This document shows positions 10,188 to 18,860 of a stretch of DNA of 64,000 nt, piece after piece. Below the pieces are notes generated by a model. The model was not told where the DNA came from. It made no database searches and was given only the letters and a program-made list of their open reading frames with translations. The stretch's first letter is position 1; the number at the start of each line of letters is the position of its first letter. The translations under genes were made by a program, and so were the position numbers. Origin of the DNA: JBHJHP01 sp042219825. GTDB taxonomy: Bacteria > Bacteroidota > Bacteroidia > Bacteroidales > UBA5342. The stretch is taken from assembly GCF_042219825.1 (NCBI RefSeq), contig NZ_JBHJHQ010000005.1, positions 434,001-498,000 of the forward strand, given 5' to 3'.

Positions 10188-13100
10188 ATGGTGCTTGCCC
10201 GATCAATACTCACAGGTATTTTATCTGTAGTGCTTCTACAGGTTTGTCTGCCACAACAGGTAGTCATAAATGAAGTCATGTCTTCTAACCAGCAGTATCT
10301 CAGAGATGAAGACGGTGACACACCCGACTGGTTCGAAATATGGAATAACAGTAACGAAGTTGTCGATCTCGCCGATTATAGTGTTTCTGATGACATGGAT
10401 ACATCGAAAGCCTGGCACTTCCCTGCTTTTTCATTGTCACCTGATCAGTATTTACTTGTTTTTGCATCCGGAAAAGACAAAAAAGATGCACCTCAATACT
10501 GGGAAACAATCATTAAACAAGGTGATGCCTGGAAATATATCATACCCTCTTCAGAGATAAATTCAGATTGGCGAGGAAATAGTTTCGATGATGCAGCATG
10601 GTCGGATGGAACAAGTGGGATAGGTTATGGTGACAATGACGATAATACAACGGTACCCGCTTCAACCATATCTGTTTTCATGCGCAAATCATTTACAATT
10701 AAAGATAAAAATCTGGTACAGAAGGCTATATTACACATGGATTATGATGATGCCTTCGTCGCTTATCTGAATGGCAATGAAATTGCCAGGGCCAATATAA
10801 CTTCTTCTGGCCCGCCTGCTTACAACGCGTTTGCAGACAACTCCAGTCATGAAGCTTTGATGTATACAGGAGGAAATCCCAATGAATTTCCATTAGAAAA
10901 CATTCAGGACTTATTGATTGACGGTGAAAATGTGTTGGCCATTCAGGTACACAATGCAGGAACCAACAGCTCTGACATGACCGCGATTCCATTCCTTTCT
11001 CTTGGATTCACTTCCCCTGTTTCCGGATCACTTGAAGATTTTGTTGATCTTCCTCAAGCAAAATTTCATACTGACTTCAGCATCTCATCTTCAGGAGAAA
11101 GCCTGTATTTATTTAAAAACAATAATCTGGCAGATTCAATTCGGGTACCTGAACTGCCTACGAATATTTCATACGGAAGAAATTATGTATATTATGATGA
11201 GTTTAATTATTTTCCGGATCCGACACCTGAAGCAGCTAATTCAACCCAGGGCTATACGTCATTGACCGGAGATGTTACTTTTTCGGTTAAAGGTGGTATC
11301 TTTAACAACAGTATTACGCTTTCACTGAGTTCCGATAATACATCGGATCACATCTACTACACTACGGATTATACTGAACCTACAAAATCAAGCACCCCAT
11401 ATACAGGACCAATAAGTATAAATTCCACCAAAGCCATAAGAGCCGCCATTATTAACGATGGCGGAATGCCGGGACCAGTTTGCACAGAAAGTTATCTGTT
11501 TAATATCAAACATGATCTTCCGGTTATTTCACTGGTATCTGACCCGGATAACTTTTTTGGTTATGAAAACGGGATTTATGTAAATGGCCCCGGACATACT
11601 TCCAGTGGGGAAAACTGTGATAACGGACAAAACTGGTGGCAGGACTGGGAACGCCCTGTAAATGTGAGTATGATTTTGCCAAATGGCACCCAGGCATTTT
11701 CGCAAGATGCGGGTGTGAAAATATTTGGCGGATGTAGCCGTAACTTTGCGCAAAAATCTCTAAGCCTGAGATTCAGAAAGAGATACGGTAAAGACGGACT
11801 GGATTATAAGGTTTTTGATGATCTGGATATCGACAAATTCTATAGTCTGAACCTGCGCAGTTCGGGTAACGACTGGAACCAGACCATGATGAAGGATGCG
11901 TACGCAAGCCGATTCTTCCCGGACGAGATTGACAAGCAGGCTTATCAGCCTTCAGTGGTATACATCAATGGTGAATACTGGGGAATTCATAATATCCGTG
12001 AAAGGTTTGATGAATACTATTATGCCACACACTACAATCTTGATCCGTCTACTGTAAATATCATGCAGTTTCATGTTAACTGGCTGATCAATCTGGTTCA
12101 GGGAGATGACCAGCATTATCTGGATCTTCTCGACTATATTGAAAATAATGATCTTTCCTTACCGGAAAGCTATAACTGGGTGAAAAAACAAATGGATGTT
12201 GAAAATTTTGCATTATACGAAGCCTGTAATATTGCCGTTAAAAATACAGACTGGCCGGGAAATAATTTTAAATATTGGCAAAGCTTCGATTACGATGCCC
12301 GTTGGCGCTGGATGACATTTGATCTGGATTTCGGATTTTCTGATGTTAACCATAATACGTTAACATTTGCCATGGCAGATAACAACACTGGCTGGCCAAA
12401 TCCGGCATTATCAACCTATCTGCTGCGAAAGATGAATACGAATGAAGACTTTCAGCACGTATTCATCAACGCATTTGCTGATGTTATAAATACGCTATGG
12501 CAATCCGATTACTTCCTTCCCATTTTCGATAAGATGAAAGGTGCGATCAGCAGTGAAATTCCGGCACATATGAGTCGCTGGGGAGGAGATGCAAACGGAT
12601 GGTCGTCACGTACGGATGGAATGAAATATTATGGTGCACAACGCCCCAATGTTATTAAAAACTTTGTTCGTAATTATTATAGCATTGATGGAATGTACAG
12701 TCTTGCCCTTACCGTTAATGATCCTAATATGGGAGACATAAAAATAAATACTGTTGATCTGAACAAATATGGCTATCCATGGAACGGAGACTATTTTAAT
12801 GATATCCCGATCCGCTTGGTTGCCAAGCCCAAAAAAGGCTACAGATTTAAAAGATGGTACGGATCTGTTTCATCGCTCAACGATACAGTTTATGTCACGA
12901 CCAGTAATCCTTCAACCATTCAGGCCATATTTGAGGTTGATCCATCCTACAAGGAAATTATTGTGATAAATGAAGTGTTTTATAATAATGTAAATGCTCC
13001 AACGCCTGAAGATTGGGTTGAAATTTACAATAAAGGTGATAATGCCGTTGATCTCTCAAATTGGATTTTAAAAGACGATGATGATGATCATGTATTTATT

Positions 13101-13697
13101 CTACCCGAGGGCACTGCGATTGAAGCTAAGGGTTATCTTGTCATATGCCGCAATGCGAGAGCAGTAGCTGATTACTACGGATATGCAATTTCAAAAACCG
13201 GTGATTTTGACTTTGGATTTGCTAATGACGGTGACTGTGTAAGACTATATAATCATCAGAAAATCCTGGTTGACTCTCTACCATATACTAACCCAAATCC
13301 TGTTGATAATGATGCATTCTCTTATCAGCGAATTGAGAATACCAACGGAGAAGAATGGTATATTACAGATAATTACGGTACACCCGGAAAAGAAAATGTT
13401 TACTGGGGAACACCGGTTACGAATCCGGTGGCGGAAGATTTCGCTTTACTTACAACATATCCGAATCCTTTCCGTGACAATCTCAGTGTAACATTCGAGC
13501 TTGCCGAAAGGACATATGTTTCCATAAGTATTCTTGGACAGGATGGGAAATTCATCCGGCAGATTGAAGACGGAACATTCAATTCCGGCTCATACACAAT
13601 AAACTGGAAAGCTGCAGAAAATCTGCCCAAAGGAATGTACATGGTAATAATTAAAACGAATAAGCAGGTACAAACAGAGAAAGTCATTAAACTTTAA
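10188..13697 (+). CDS. Large secreted CotH-kinase/lamin-tail-domain protein, T9SS cargo
   Basis: This 1169-residue protein has a signal peptide. Domains in order: a lamin-tail domain (about 24-100, VINEVMSSN ... DWFEIWNNS), a galactose-binding-like jelly roll (about 125-265), a chitobiase/hexosaminidase C-terminal-like domain (about 365-430, IYYTTDYTEPTKSS), a CotH domain (about 430-800), and an InlB/Flg-type repeat (about 845-920, GYRFKRWYGS). A second lamin-tail domain follows (about 925-1030), then a T9SS sorting domain (about 1095-1169, TYPNPFRDNLSV). The CotH part keeps 'NFKYWQSFD' and 'WRWMTFDLDFGFS', matching the N..(x)..W...DxD pattern of spore-coat CotH kinases. It presumably acts on the cell surface or outside, and the substrate is unknown. 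ATG at 10188 is the only start that preserves the whole signal peptide. The gene is closed by a terminator shared with the convergent aldolase gene. Confidence 0.87.
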   Translation: MVLARSILTGILSVVLLQVCLPQQVVINEVMSSNQQYLRDEDGDTPDWFEIWNNSNEVVDLADYSVSDDMDTSKAWHFPAFSLSPDQYLLVFASGKDKKDAPQYWETIIKQGDAWKYIIPSSEINSDWRGNSFDDAAWSDGTSGIGYGDNDDNTTVPASTISVFMRKSFTIKDKNLVQKAILHMDYDDAFVAYLNGNEIARANITSSGPPAYNAFADNSSHEALMYTGGNPNEFPLENIQDLLIDGENVLAIQVHNAGTNSSDMTAIPFLSLGFTSPVSGSLEDFVDLPQAKFHTDFSISSSGESLYLFKNNNLADSIRVPELPTNISYGRNYVYYDEFNYFPDPTPEAANSTQGYTSLTGDVTFSVKGGIFNNSITLSLSSDNTSDHIYYTTDYTEPTKSSTPYTGPISINSTKAIRAAIINDGGMPGPVCTESYLFNIKHDLPVISLVSDPDNFFGYENGIYVNGPGHTSSGENCDNGQNWWQDWERPVNVSMILPNGTQAFSQDAGVKIFGGCSRNFAQKSLSLRFRKRYGKDGLDYKVFDDLDIDKFYSLNLRSSGNDWNQTMMKDAYASRFFPDEIDKQAYQPSVVYINGEYWGIHNIRERFDEYYYATHYNLDPSTVNIMQFHVNWLINLVQGDDQHYLDLLDYIENNDLSLPESYNWVKKQMDVENFALYEACNIAVKNTDWPGNNFKYWQSFDYDARWRWMTFDLDFGFSDVNHNTLTFAMADNNTGWPNPALSTYLLRKMNTNEDFQHVFINAFADVINTLWQSDYFLPIFDKMKGAISSEIPAHMSRWGGDANGWSSRTDGMKYYGAQRPNVIKNFVRNYYSIDGMYSLALTVNDPNMGDIKINTVDLNKYGYPWNGDYFNDIPIRLVAKPKKGYRFKRWYGSVSSLNDTVYVTTSNPSTIQAIFEVDPSYKEIIVINEVFYNNVNAPTPEDWVEIYNKGDNAVDLSNWILKDDDDDHVFILPEGTAIEAKGYLVICRNARAVADYYGYAISKTGDFDFGFANDGDCVRLYNHQKILVDSLPYTNPNPVDNDAFSYQRIENTNGEEWYITDNYGTPGKENVYWGTPVTNPVAEDFALLTTYPNPFRDNLSVTFELAERTYVSISILGQDGKFIRQIEDGTFNSGSYTINWKAAENLPKGMYMVIIKTNKQVQTEKVIKL

Positions 13698-13716
13698 AAC
13701 CATATACGGTGCAATA

Positions 13717-13750
13717 AAAAGCCGCCTGATAAATTCAGGCGGCTTTTTAT
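13717..13750. terminator. Bidirectional terminator between CotH and aldolase genes
   Basis: A 9-bp stem (GCCGCCTGA at 13722-13730, TCAGGCGGC at 13736-13744) with a 5-base loop is flanked by A's on the left and T's on the right. It can therefore end both the plus-strand CotH gene and the minus-strand aldolase gene. Confidence 0.9.
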
Positions 13751-13767
13751 TTTATTTTTTCACTCTA

Positions 13768-14718
13768 CTATTCAAGCAATTCATAATCGTGCATAGATTT
13801 CATGAACTTCACAAAATCGTTTTTCTCTTCTGAATCCATCCAAGCCATTGCACTTCGGGGATGCTCATTCATTGCTCCGGTAATCAGATAAGGAACATGA
13901 TAACCCCAGTCAATCTTTTCCTGCCAGGGCAGTACCTGTTCCTGTATTGCTTTTAACAACGGAAGTAACCTGTACTTCGGATTTTTAAGGAATGCTATCA
14001 GAATTTCAACCGGACAGTTGCCTGCTCCGCGCCCCATCCCCAGCAAGGTAGCATCAAGATAGGTTGCTCCATCCATTAATGCGGATATGGTATTTGACAT
14101 GGCCAGTTGCATGTTATTGTGTGCATGAATTCCAATTTCTTTATCCGGCAACATGTCCTTGTATTTTTTCATTAAATGAAGTACGGTTTCACTATACATA
14201 CTTCCAAAACTATCCACCAGGTAAAATACCGGAACTCTTGATTTGGCAACATCTGATAATGCCTCTTCCAAATCCCGTTCATTGACCTTTGATACAGCCA
14301 TGAGGTTTATGGTTGTTTCATATCCTTTGTCCATACAATGATGAGCCAGTTCTATGGCCTTATCCATTTGGTGCACATAACAGGCTATACGCATCATATC
14401 GATAACACTGTCTGCCCGGTTAGGTATGTCTTTAGGATCAATACGCCCAATATCGGCCATTGCTGATATTTTCAGGTTAGTCTCATTATTTCCCATAATG
14501 CGTCGCAAATCGCTGTCTGCACAGAATTTCCACGGGCCTACTTCATCACGACTGAATGCGAATTCGCTGCTGATATAACCAATCTCCATATAATCAACAC
14601 CTGCTTCCACACAAGCATCGTAAACGCCCTTTACAAACTCATCGGAGAACTGCCATTTATTCATGAGGCCACCATCACGAACTGTGCAGTCCACTACTTT
14701 AATATCCTTTTTATACAT
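13768..14718 (-). CDS. DRE-TIM (HMGL-like) metal-dependent aldolase
   Basis: This 316-residue cytoplasmic TIM-barrel belongs to the HMGL-like/DRE-TIM metallolyase family (4-hydroxy-2-oxovalerate aldolase, HMG-CoA lyase, isopropylmalate synthase relatives). The opening strand reads VVDCTVRDGG, with the DRE-like catalytic Arg14-Asp15. The metal-binding strand is GIHAHNN with His198, His200 and Asn201. The GMGRGAGNCPVE loop near 230-240 is also typical. It lacks the C-terminal communication domain of dimeric 4-hydroxy-2-oxovalerate aldolases and the regulatory domain of isopropylmalate synthases. It is about the length of the stand-alone 'aldolase catalytic domain' proteins often seen in Bacteroidota. 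It lies 17 bases downstream of a PchB-like chorismate mutase gene and is almost certainly co-transcribed, which suggests a chorismate-derived or pyruvate-linked reaction. The actual substrate cannot be told. Confidence 0.8.
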   Translation of the reverse strand: MYKKDIKVVDCTVRDGGLMNKWQFSDEFVKGVYDACVEAGVDYMEIGYISSEFAFSRDEVGPWKFCADSDLRRIMGNNETNLKISAMADIGRIDPKDIPNRADSVIDMMRIACYVHQMDKAIELAHHCMDKGYETTINLMAVSKVNERDLEEALSDVAKSRVPVFYLVDSFGSMYSETVLHLMKKYKDMLPDKEIGIHAHNNMQLAMSNTISALMDGATYLDATLLGMGRGAGNCPVEILIAFLKNPKYRLLPLLKAIQEQVLPWQEKIDWGYHVPYLITGAMNEHPRSAMAWMDSEEKNDFVKFMKSMHDYELLE

Positions 14719-14735
14719 GATTTTCGCTTTGATAA

Positions 14736-15029
14736 TTATCGCTTATTAAAAAGATTTAATTCTTTGCTTATGTTATGTTCAACCAGAAATTTATATACGT
14801 TTTCTATCATATCCGGAGAAATGTTGTTTTGTTCCGCCCACAATCTGCGTTGAGCAAAAAGTATTTTCTGACGATCTTCCGCTACAATTTCTTCCTGATT
14901 ATTTTTAAACCGGACAATCTCCTCAACACATTTTTGTCTTTTTGAAAGCAATTCAATAATGGCAAAGTCGATCTCATCAATGATTGACCGTACTTCCTGA
15001 ATGGATGTACAATTTGCAGGATTCTTCAT
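14736..15029 (-). CDS. Chorismate mutase, AroQ class, PchB-like
   Basis: This 97-residue all-helical enzyme is predicted to rearrange chorismate to prephenate, or to remove pyruvate from isochorismate. The start MKNPANCTSIQEVRSIIDEI is closest in type to the isochorismate-pyruvate lyase PchB, with its 'P-x-x-C-T' opening. Compared from memory with PchB, it lines up without gaps. Arg14, Arg31 and Lys42, the expected active-site positions, are all present. The fourth position, Gln90 in PchB, is Glu90 here (ISKELNLF). It is first in a two-gene minus-strand operon with the aldolase. No isochorismate synthase or siderophore genes are near, so salicylate production is not supported. The family is secure; mutase versus lyase is open. 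Confidence 0.82.
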   Translation of the reverse strand: MKNPANCTSIQEVRSIIDEIDFAIIELLSKRQKCVEEIVRFKNNQEEIVAEDRQKILFAQRRLWAEQNNISPDMIENVYKFLVEHNISKELNLFNKR

Positions 15030-15049
15030 AATTAAAATTAATATCCCTG

Positions 15050-15057
15050 CAAAAATA
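15050..15057 (-). promoter_or_regulatory. Possible -7 element for the chorismate mutase/aldolase operon
   Basis: The minus strand reads TATTTTTG here, a fit to TAnnTTTG, about 20 bases before the chorismate mutase start. A TTG lies 16 bases further upstream, slightly too close for an ideal -33 box. Confidence 0.35.
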
Positions 15058-15099
15058 ACAATCTATAATAAACCAAGGCGGTTTACTTGCAATTTAAAA

Positions 15100-15684
15100 T
15101 CATTTTTTATTAGCATCCCTGCTATTCATTCTGATGCCGAATTTTAATGCAAGGTGGTTCATCCTGTAGCTTTGATCTGCGCCAAACTGCGGGAAGCGAA
15201 TCATGCTGTATTCCAACTTTATGAATGGCTGTATTCGTTCCGGCTTAGTGTAATTAAATCCAAACTCAAACTGGGTCTGATGGCCGAATATACTACCTTC
15301 TGTACCTTCCTGTCGCAATTGATTAAGCAAAAGACCGTAACCAATAAAAGGAATAAAATCTCTGTCCTTTCCCAGCTCGTGTCTTACCGTCCATCCATAC
15401 GAAAGAATTCTCAGATCCTTTTCAGCTCCCTGTCCCATAAGCCAGCTGTAACCTAAAGGAACAGTTATATAAGCCGCTTTTTTCTTATGAAATCCTGAAA
15501 GTTGCCAGGCATAGTCCAGTAAAAAATGTCCACCGTTTGACCCGGAATTTTCAAATCCGTTATCAAAGGTATAAATATAACCTGCTTCGACGGTATATTG
15601 CTTCGGGACCTTTTCCATTTGCGCATTCATTGAAAAGACAGCCAAAACAAATAATAGCGATAGAAGTAATGTTTTTAGTTTCAT
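15100..15684 (-). CDS. Small outer-membrane beta-barrel protein, unknown function
   Basis: This 194-residue protein has a clean signal peptide (LLLSLLFVLAVFSMNAQ). The rest alternates aromatic/hydrophobic and polar residues in short strands (TVEAGYIYTF, HFLLDYAWQL, YITVPLGYSWL, FIPFIGYGLL, QFEFGFNYTKP, PFIKLEYSMIRF, LALKFGIRM), typical of an 8-stranded outer-membrane barrel. Lipid A deacylase (PagL) barrels have a similar size, but the PagL His-Ser pair is not evident, so that name is not given. It is monocistronic and lies divergent from the ECF sigma operon across 242 bases, in which no clear promoter or other feature was found apart from a short A-run near 15826 and AT-rich sequence. Confidence 0.7.
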   Translation of the reverse strand: MKLKTLLLSLLFVLAVFSMNAQMEKVPKQYTVEAGYIYTFDNGFENSGSNGGHFLLDYAWQLSGFHKKKAAYITVPLGYSWLMGQGAEKDLRILSYGWTVRHELGKDRDFIPFIGYGLLLNQLRQEGTEGSIFGHQTQFEFGFNYTKPERIQPFIKLEYSMIRFPQFGADQSYRMNHLALKFGIRMNSRDANKK

Positions 15685-15926
15685 CCTTATTCTTTTAAAA
15701 TGACACGATGAAAATACTAAAGATTTTTTGATACGCGCATGAATAAATATTTATTATTAGTATTATCTGTAGGGTCTGCAGGCAATTCAGATACAACAGC
15801 TAAGATCCGATATCTCTGTTCACCTAAAAAAAAAGGTTGTTCGGCTACTTTTTATTTTTTTCTGAAATTTTTTTAGAGACTTTTACAACCCTAAACATTT
15901 TTTAGTGTCTATAATAGTGTAAAAGG

Positions 15927-16490
15927 ATGATAACCTTGGCGAAAAAAAGTATTGACATAAATCAGGATGTAATTGAACAATGTTTGCAAGGTGACCGGCA
16001 GGCTCAGTTCAGGCTATATTCACTTTATGCCGACAAAATGCTGAATGTTGCCCACAGGATGACAAACAGCAGGGAGGAGGCCGAGGACATTCTTCAGGAA
16101 TCGTTCATTGATGCATTTACCAGGTTGAACACATTCAGGTTTGAAGCATCATTTGGCAGCTGGTTAAAACGCATAGTGGTGAATAAAACCATTAACCGGT
16201 ACAGGATGAAAAAACCGGAACTGACTTTTATTGAAAGTTACGATTTTTTTCAGGTACCGGATTTGGAAACAACGGAAGATTATCCGGATAATCTAACCGT
16301 TGAAAAAGTAAAAAATGCCATGAATGATTTGCCGGAGGGAGCCAGAATAGTTTTTGATCTGTATTTGTTCGAAGGGTACCAGCATGCACAGATTGCCGAT
16401 GTACTGAATATTTCGGTTTCAACCTCAAAAACGCAGTACAGGTATGCAAAATTAAAAATCAGGGAATACTTAAAGGAAGAAGTAATATGA
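15927..16490 (+). CDS. ECF-type RNA polymerase sigma factor
   Basis: This 187-residue sigma-70-family extracytoplasmic-function sigma factor has sigma region 2 at about 25-90, with the typical 'AEDILQESFIDAF' and 'SFGSWLKRIVVNKTINRYR' helices. Region 4 is at about 130-180, with the promoter-reading helix-turn-helix 'GYQHAQIADVLNISVSTSKT'. There is no region 3 and no C-terminal extension. It is the first gene of an operon with a probable anti-sigma factor (ATGA overlap) and three envelope proteins, so it likely responds to an envelope signal and controls its own operon. ATG at 15927 is the first start before the conserved region 2. Confidence 0.93.
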   Translation: MITLAKKSIDINQDVIEQCLQGDRQAQFRLYSLYADKMLNVAHRMTNSREEAEDILQESFIDAFTRLNTFRFEASFGSWLKRIVVNKTINRYRMKKPELTFIESYDFFQVPDLETTEDYPDNLTVEKVKNAMNDLPEGARIVFDLYLFEGYQHAQIADVLNISVSTSKTQYRYAKLKIREYLKEEVI

Positions 16491-17068
16491 AAGAACCGGA
16501 CAGATTGGAAAAGTTTATCAATGATAACCGCGATAGCTTCGAGGATCTTGAAACATCATCCAAAAGCTGGGAAATGATCTCAGCAAATCTGGATCAAAAC
16601 GTTGACCGGATTAAATCGCCAGGCGTTTCATGGATCTTCAAAAGAGTTGCAGCTGCGGTTATCATTGTTCTGGCCATGTATGGTGCATATAACATGGTCA
16701 TAAAAGTGGCTCAGACAGAAATAGCGACAAAAAGTGACAGACATGTGGATCCTGCAATTAAAGAGTATAGCGAAGCAGAAGCTTACTATGCATCACAGGT
16801 TAATACTAAAGTTGCAGAACTCGAACATATTGCGAAGGAACATCCTGAAGTTATTGCAGAAGTCAAAGAAGAATTTGAGCTCCTGGATAAAGATATGAAA
16901 ACCATGAAGGGCGATTTGAATGAAGGAATTGCTCAAAAGGAAATCATTGAAGCCATGGTTCAAAATTACCGGCTGAAACTAAAGATACTGGAAAATATTC
17001 TGGATCAGCTGAATACAAATAATAACGAAAACAGCAGTGATGATGATACACACACGATTCAAACTTAA
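16487..17068 (+). CDS. Probable membrane-bound anti-sigma factor
   Basis: This 193-residue protein overlaps the sigma gene stop by four bases (ATGA), so the two are translationally coupled. Residues 1-45 are polar, with a short helix-forming stretch (LEKFINDNRDSFEDLETSSKSWEMIS) of the kind that binds sigma factors. One membrane segment follows (about 47-70, AAAVIIVLAMYGAYNMVI), then a long acidic/lysine-rich periplasmic helix (about 85-180, coiled-coil-like) and an Asn/Asp-rich tail. It lacks a recognisable zinc anti-sigma motif. The anti-sigma role is inferred from position and topology, not from clear sequence family membership. Its last 9-10 codons overlap the next gene. Confidence 0.65.
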   Translation: MKEPDRLEKFINDNRDSFEDLETSSKSWEMISANLDQNVDRIKSPGVSWIFKRVAAAVIIVLAMYGAYNMVIKVAQTEIATKSDRHVDPAIKEYSEAEAYYASQVNTKVAELEHIAKEHPEVIAEVKEEFELLDKDMKTMKGDLNEGIAQKEIIEAMVQNYRLKLKILENILDQLNTNNNENSSDDDTHTIQT

Positions 17069-18140
17069 CACACTGATTCTTTTGCTGATGTTACTTATTC
17101 CTTTGGGATTAATGGCATCAGGTATAGAAGAAACTCTGATTACGGTCCGTTCATACAAGGTTGATCCGGATACGAAACTCGAGGTCTTCAATAAATATGG
17201 GACCATTCATATTAATACATGGCAAAAGGATTCGGTGATAATCAAAGCAAGTGAATATTACAAGGCAGAAGACAAAAAGCAACTGGATAAGCTGAAAAGT
17301 TCGGTAGATTTTACCATAACGAAAACACGTTATATTATAAATGTAAAAACCGTTTTTTCTGATCCAGCTAAAGATCTTCTGAATTTTATTCCGCTGGATC
17401 TTAAATCAAACACAGAAACAAAAGTAGATCTGGAGATATGGATGCCCGAGGCAATTAGCCTGACTCTGGAACACAGGTACGGCGATGTTTTTATCGGGAC
17501 CATGACGGGCGATGCATTTATAGATGTGGCTCACGGTCAGTTTAAGGCATACAACATGTTTGGGAAATTGAAACTGAATGCAGCCTATTGTAATTCCACC
17601 ATACGCTTTACGGAAGACGCCATTATATCGGCACGTTTTGGTGAAATGACACTGGATTCTGCAGGCAAAATAAACATTGAAAGCAGGTCGGCAGATATCG
17701 TCATCGGAGAAGCAAACCTGTTGGAGATAAATGGAAGAAATGATGATATATACATCCAGTCGTGCGATGAACTTCATCTGGACGGTTACTTTTCAAAACT
17801 GAACGCAGATGAAATTTCAGGGAATGTGTATTCCAAGACAACATATGGAAACCTGAACCTGAATTTCCCGGAACATTATGAAAATAGCATTACCATTTAT
17901 TCCAACTATACCGATATCGGATTGACATTCGCCGCTGAGGATGGGATGCTTCCGGTGTCCATATTACATCAAAAGAGCCGCTTCATGTATTCATCTTCCA
18001 ACACACATCTTAAAGAAGAAAAAATAAGTGGCAAAGATGTTATTTATAAATCCACAGGTACAATCGGCACTGGTGGAATGCTGAATGGAAACCTCAGCGT
18101 TGAAATGTTTTCAGGTGAATTAAAATTAATTGTAAAATAA
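17040..18140 (+). CDS. Secreted DUF4097-like beta-strand-repeat protein
   Basis: This protein is about 366 residues. ATG at 17040 or 17043 is preferred over the in-frame GTG at 17037, and all overlap the preceding gene by about 25-30 bases. A signal peptide (LNTLILLLMLLIPLGLMASG) leads into the pattern 'VDPDTKLEVFNKYGTIHINTWQKDSV', typical of DUF4097 proteins. The rest (about 130-340) is a run of short beta strands with regular turns (HRYGDVFIGTMTGDAFIDVAHGQFKAYNM, 'SADIVIGEANLLEINGRNDDIYIQ'), probably a beta-helix or beta-solenoid. The molecular role is unknown. Its place in the sigma operon, beside the head-GIN lipoprotein of similar architecture, suggests an envelope-sensing or structural role. 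Confidence 0.72.
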   Translation: MMIHTRFKLNTLILLLMLLIPLGLMASGIEETLITVRSYKVDPDTKLEVFNKYGTIHINTWQKDSVIIKASEYYKAEDKKQLDKLKSSVDFTITKTRYIINVKTVFSDPAKDLLNFIPLDLKSNTETKVDLEIWMPEAISLTLEHRYGDVFIGTMTGDAFIDVAHGQFKAYNMFGKLKLNAAYCNSTIRFTEDAIISARFGEMTLDSAGKINIESRSADIVIGEANLLEINGRNDDIYIQSCDELHLDGYFSKLNADEISGNVYSKTTYGNLNLNFPEHYENSITIYSNYTDIGLTFAAEDGMLPVSILHQKSRFMYSSSNTHLKEEKISGKDVIYKSTGTIGTGGMLNGNLSVEMFSGELKLIVK

Positions 18141-18157
18141 TCCAAACTAATATAATA

Positions 18158-18835
18158 ATGAAAAGCAGAAGTATACTAGCAGCGATAGTTTTAGCGTTTT
18201 TGTTTTTACAAACTACTGTCGCACAGGAAGAAGAAAAAACAGAAGATTTTGTAATTGTTGATCACAGCAAAGACGATTTTAAATCGCTTTTAGGTAACAA
18301 AGGAGCCAATGGCGGGTACTTAAGCATTGATATTACCGGTGGAGCAATGAATGGCAACCAGGTTTTTGAAGCCGGCGGGCGCCTGGGATGGATCATCAAC
18401 CATAGTTTTGCATTTGGTCTGGCAGGCTACGGTTTTGCACAGAATATAGTGGAAGATCCTGCAACATCCGTGGCACAACTTGACCTGGCCGGTGGTTACG
18501 GCGGACTATTGATTGAGCCAATCATATGGAGCAAGGAAATTGTACACCTGAGCGTGCCAATGGTTATCGGAATTGGTGGTGCAGGGAAAAACCTTTCAAG
18601 CTCAAGATATGACTATACAACCCAGACATATTACGAGAACGGCAACATAGGAGAGAATGATCTTTTCTTTATGCTGCGTCCGGGTGTTGAAGTGGAAGTC
18701 AACCTGTCACGTTTTTTCAGAATTGCCCTGGGAGGTTATTATCATCAGGCATTAGGTTTCCAACTGGAAGATGTGAGCAGCAGAGCATTAAACGGATTCA
18801 CAGGCGGAGTCAGCTTTAAATTTGGCTGGTTCTGA
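18158..18835 (+). CDS. Outer-membrane beta-barrel protein of the sigma operon
   Basis: This 225-residue protein has a signal peptide ending TTVAQ and a short acidic stretch (EEEKTEDFVIVDHSKDD). Glycine/aromatic strands follow (YLSIDITGGAMNG, EAGGRLGWIINHSFAFGLAGYGFAQNI, GGYGGLLIEPIIW, VHLSVPMVIGIGGAG, FMLRPGVEVEVNLSRFFRIALGGYYH, GFTGGVSFKFGWF). The protein ends in an aromatic residue, as outer-membrane barrels often do. No specific family was recognised. It starts 17 bases after the DUF4097-like gene and 25 bases before the next start, so it is part of the same operon. Confidence 0.7.
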   Translation: MKSRSILAAIVLAFLFLQTTVAQEEEKTEDFVIVDHSKDDFKSLLGNKGANGGYLSIDITGGAMNGNQVFEAGGRLGWIINHSFAFGLAGYGFAQNIVEDPATSVAQLDLAGGYGGLLIEPIIWSKEIVHLSVPMVIGIGGAGKNLSSSRYDYTTQTYYENGNIGENDLFFMLRPGVEVEVNLSRFFRIALGGYYHQALGFQLEDVSSRALNGFTGGVSFKFGWF

Positions 18836-18860
18836 AACTATTAATATAAAAAATACGAAG

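Noticed and set aside
15100..15684. PagL-type lipid A deacylase
   Set aside because: Size and barrel pattern fit, but the expected catalytic His-Ser arrangement was not seen, so only a barrel is claimed.
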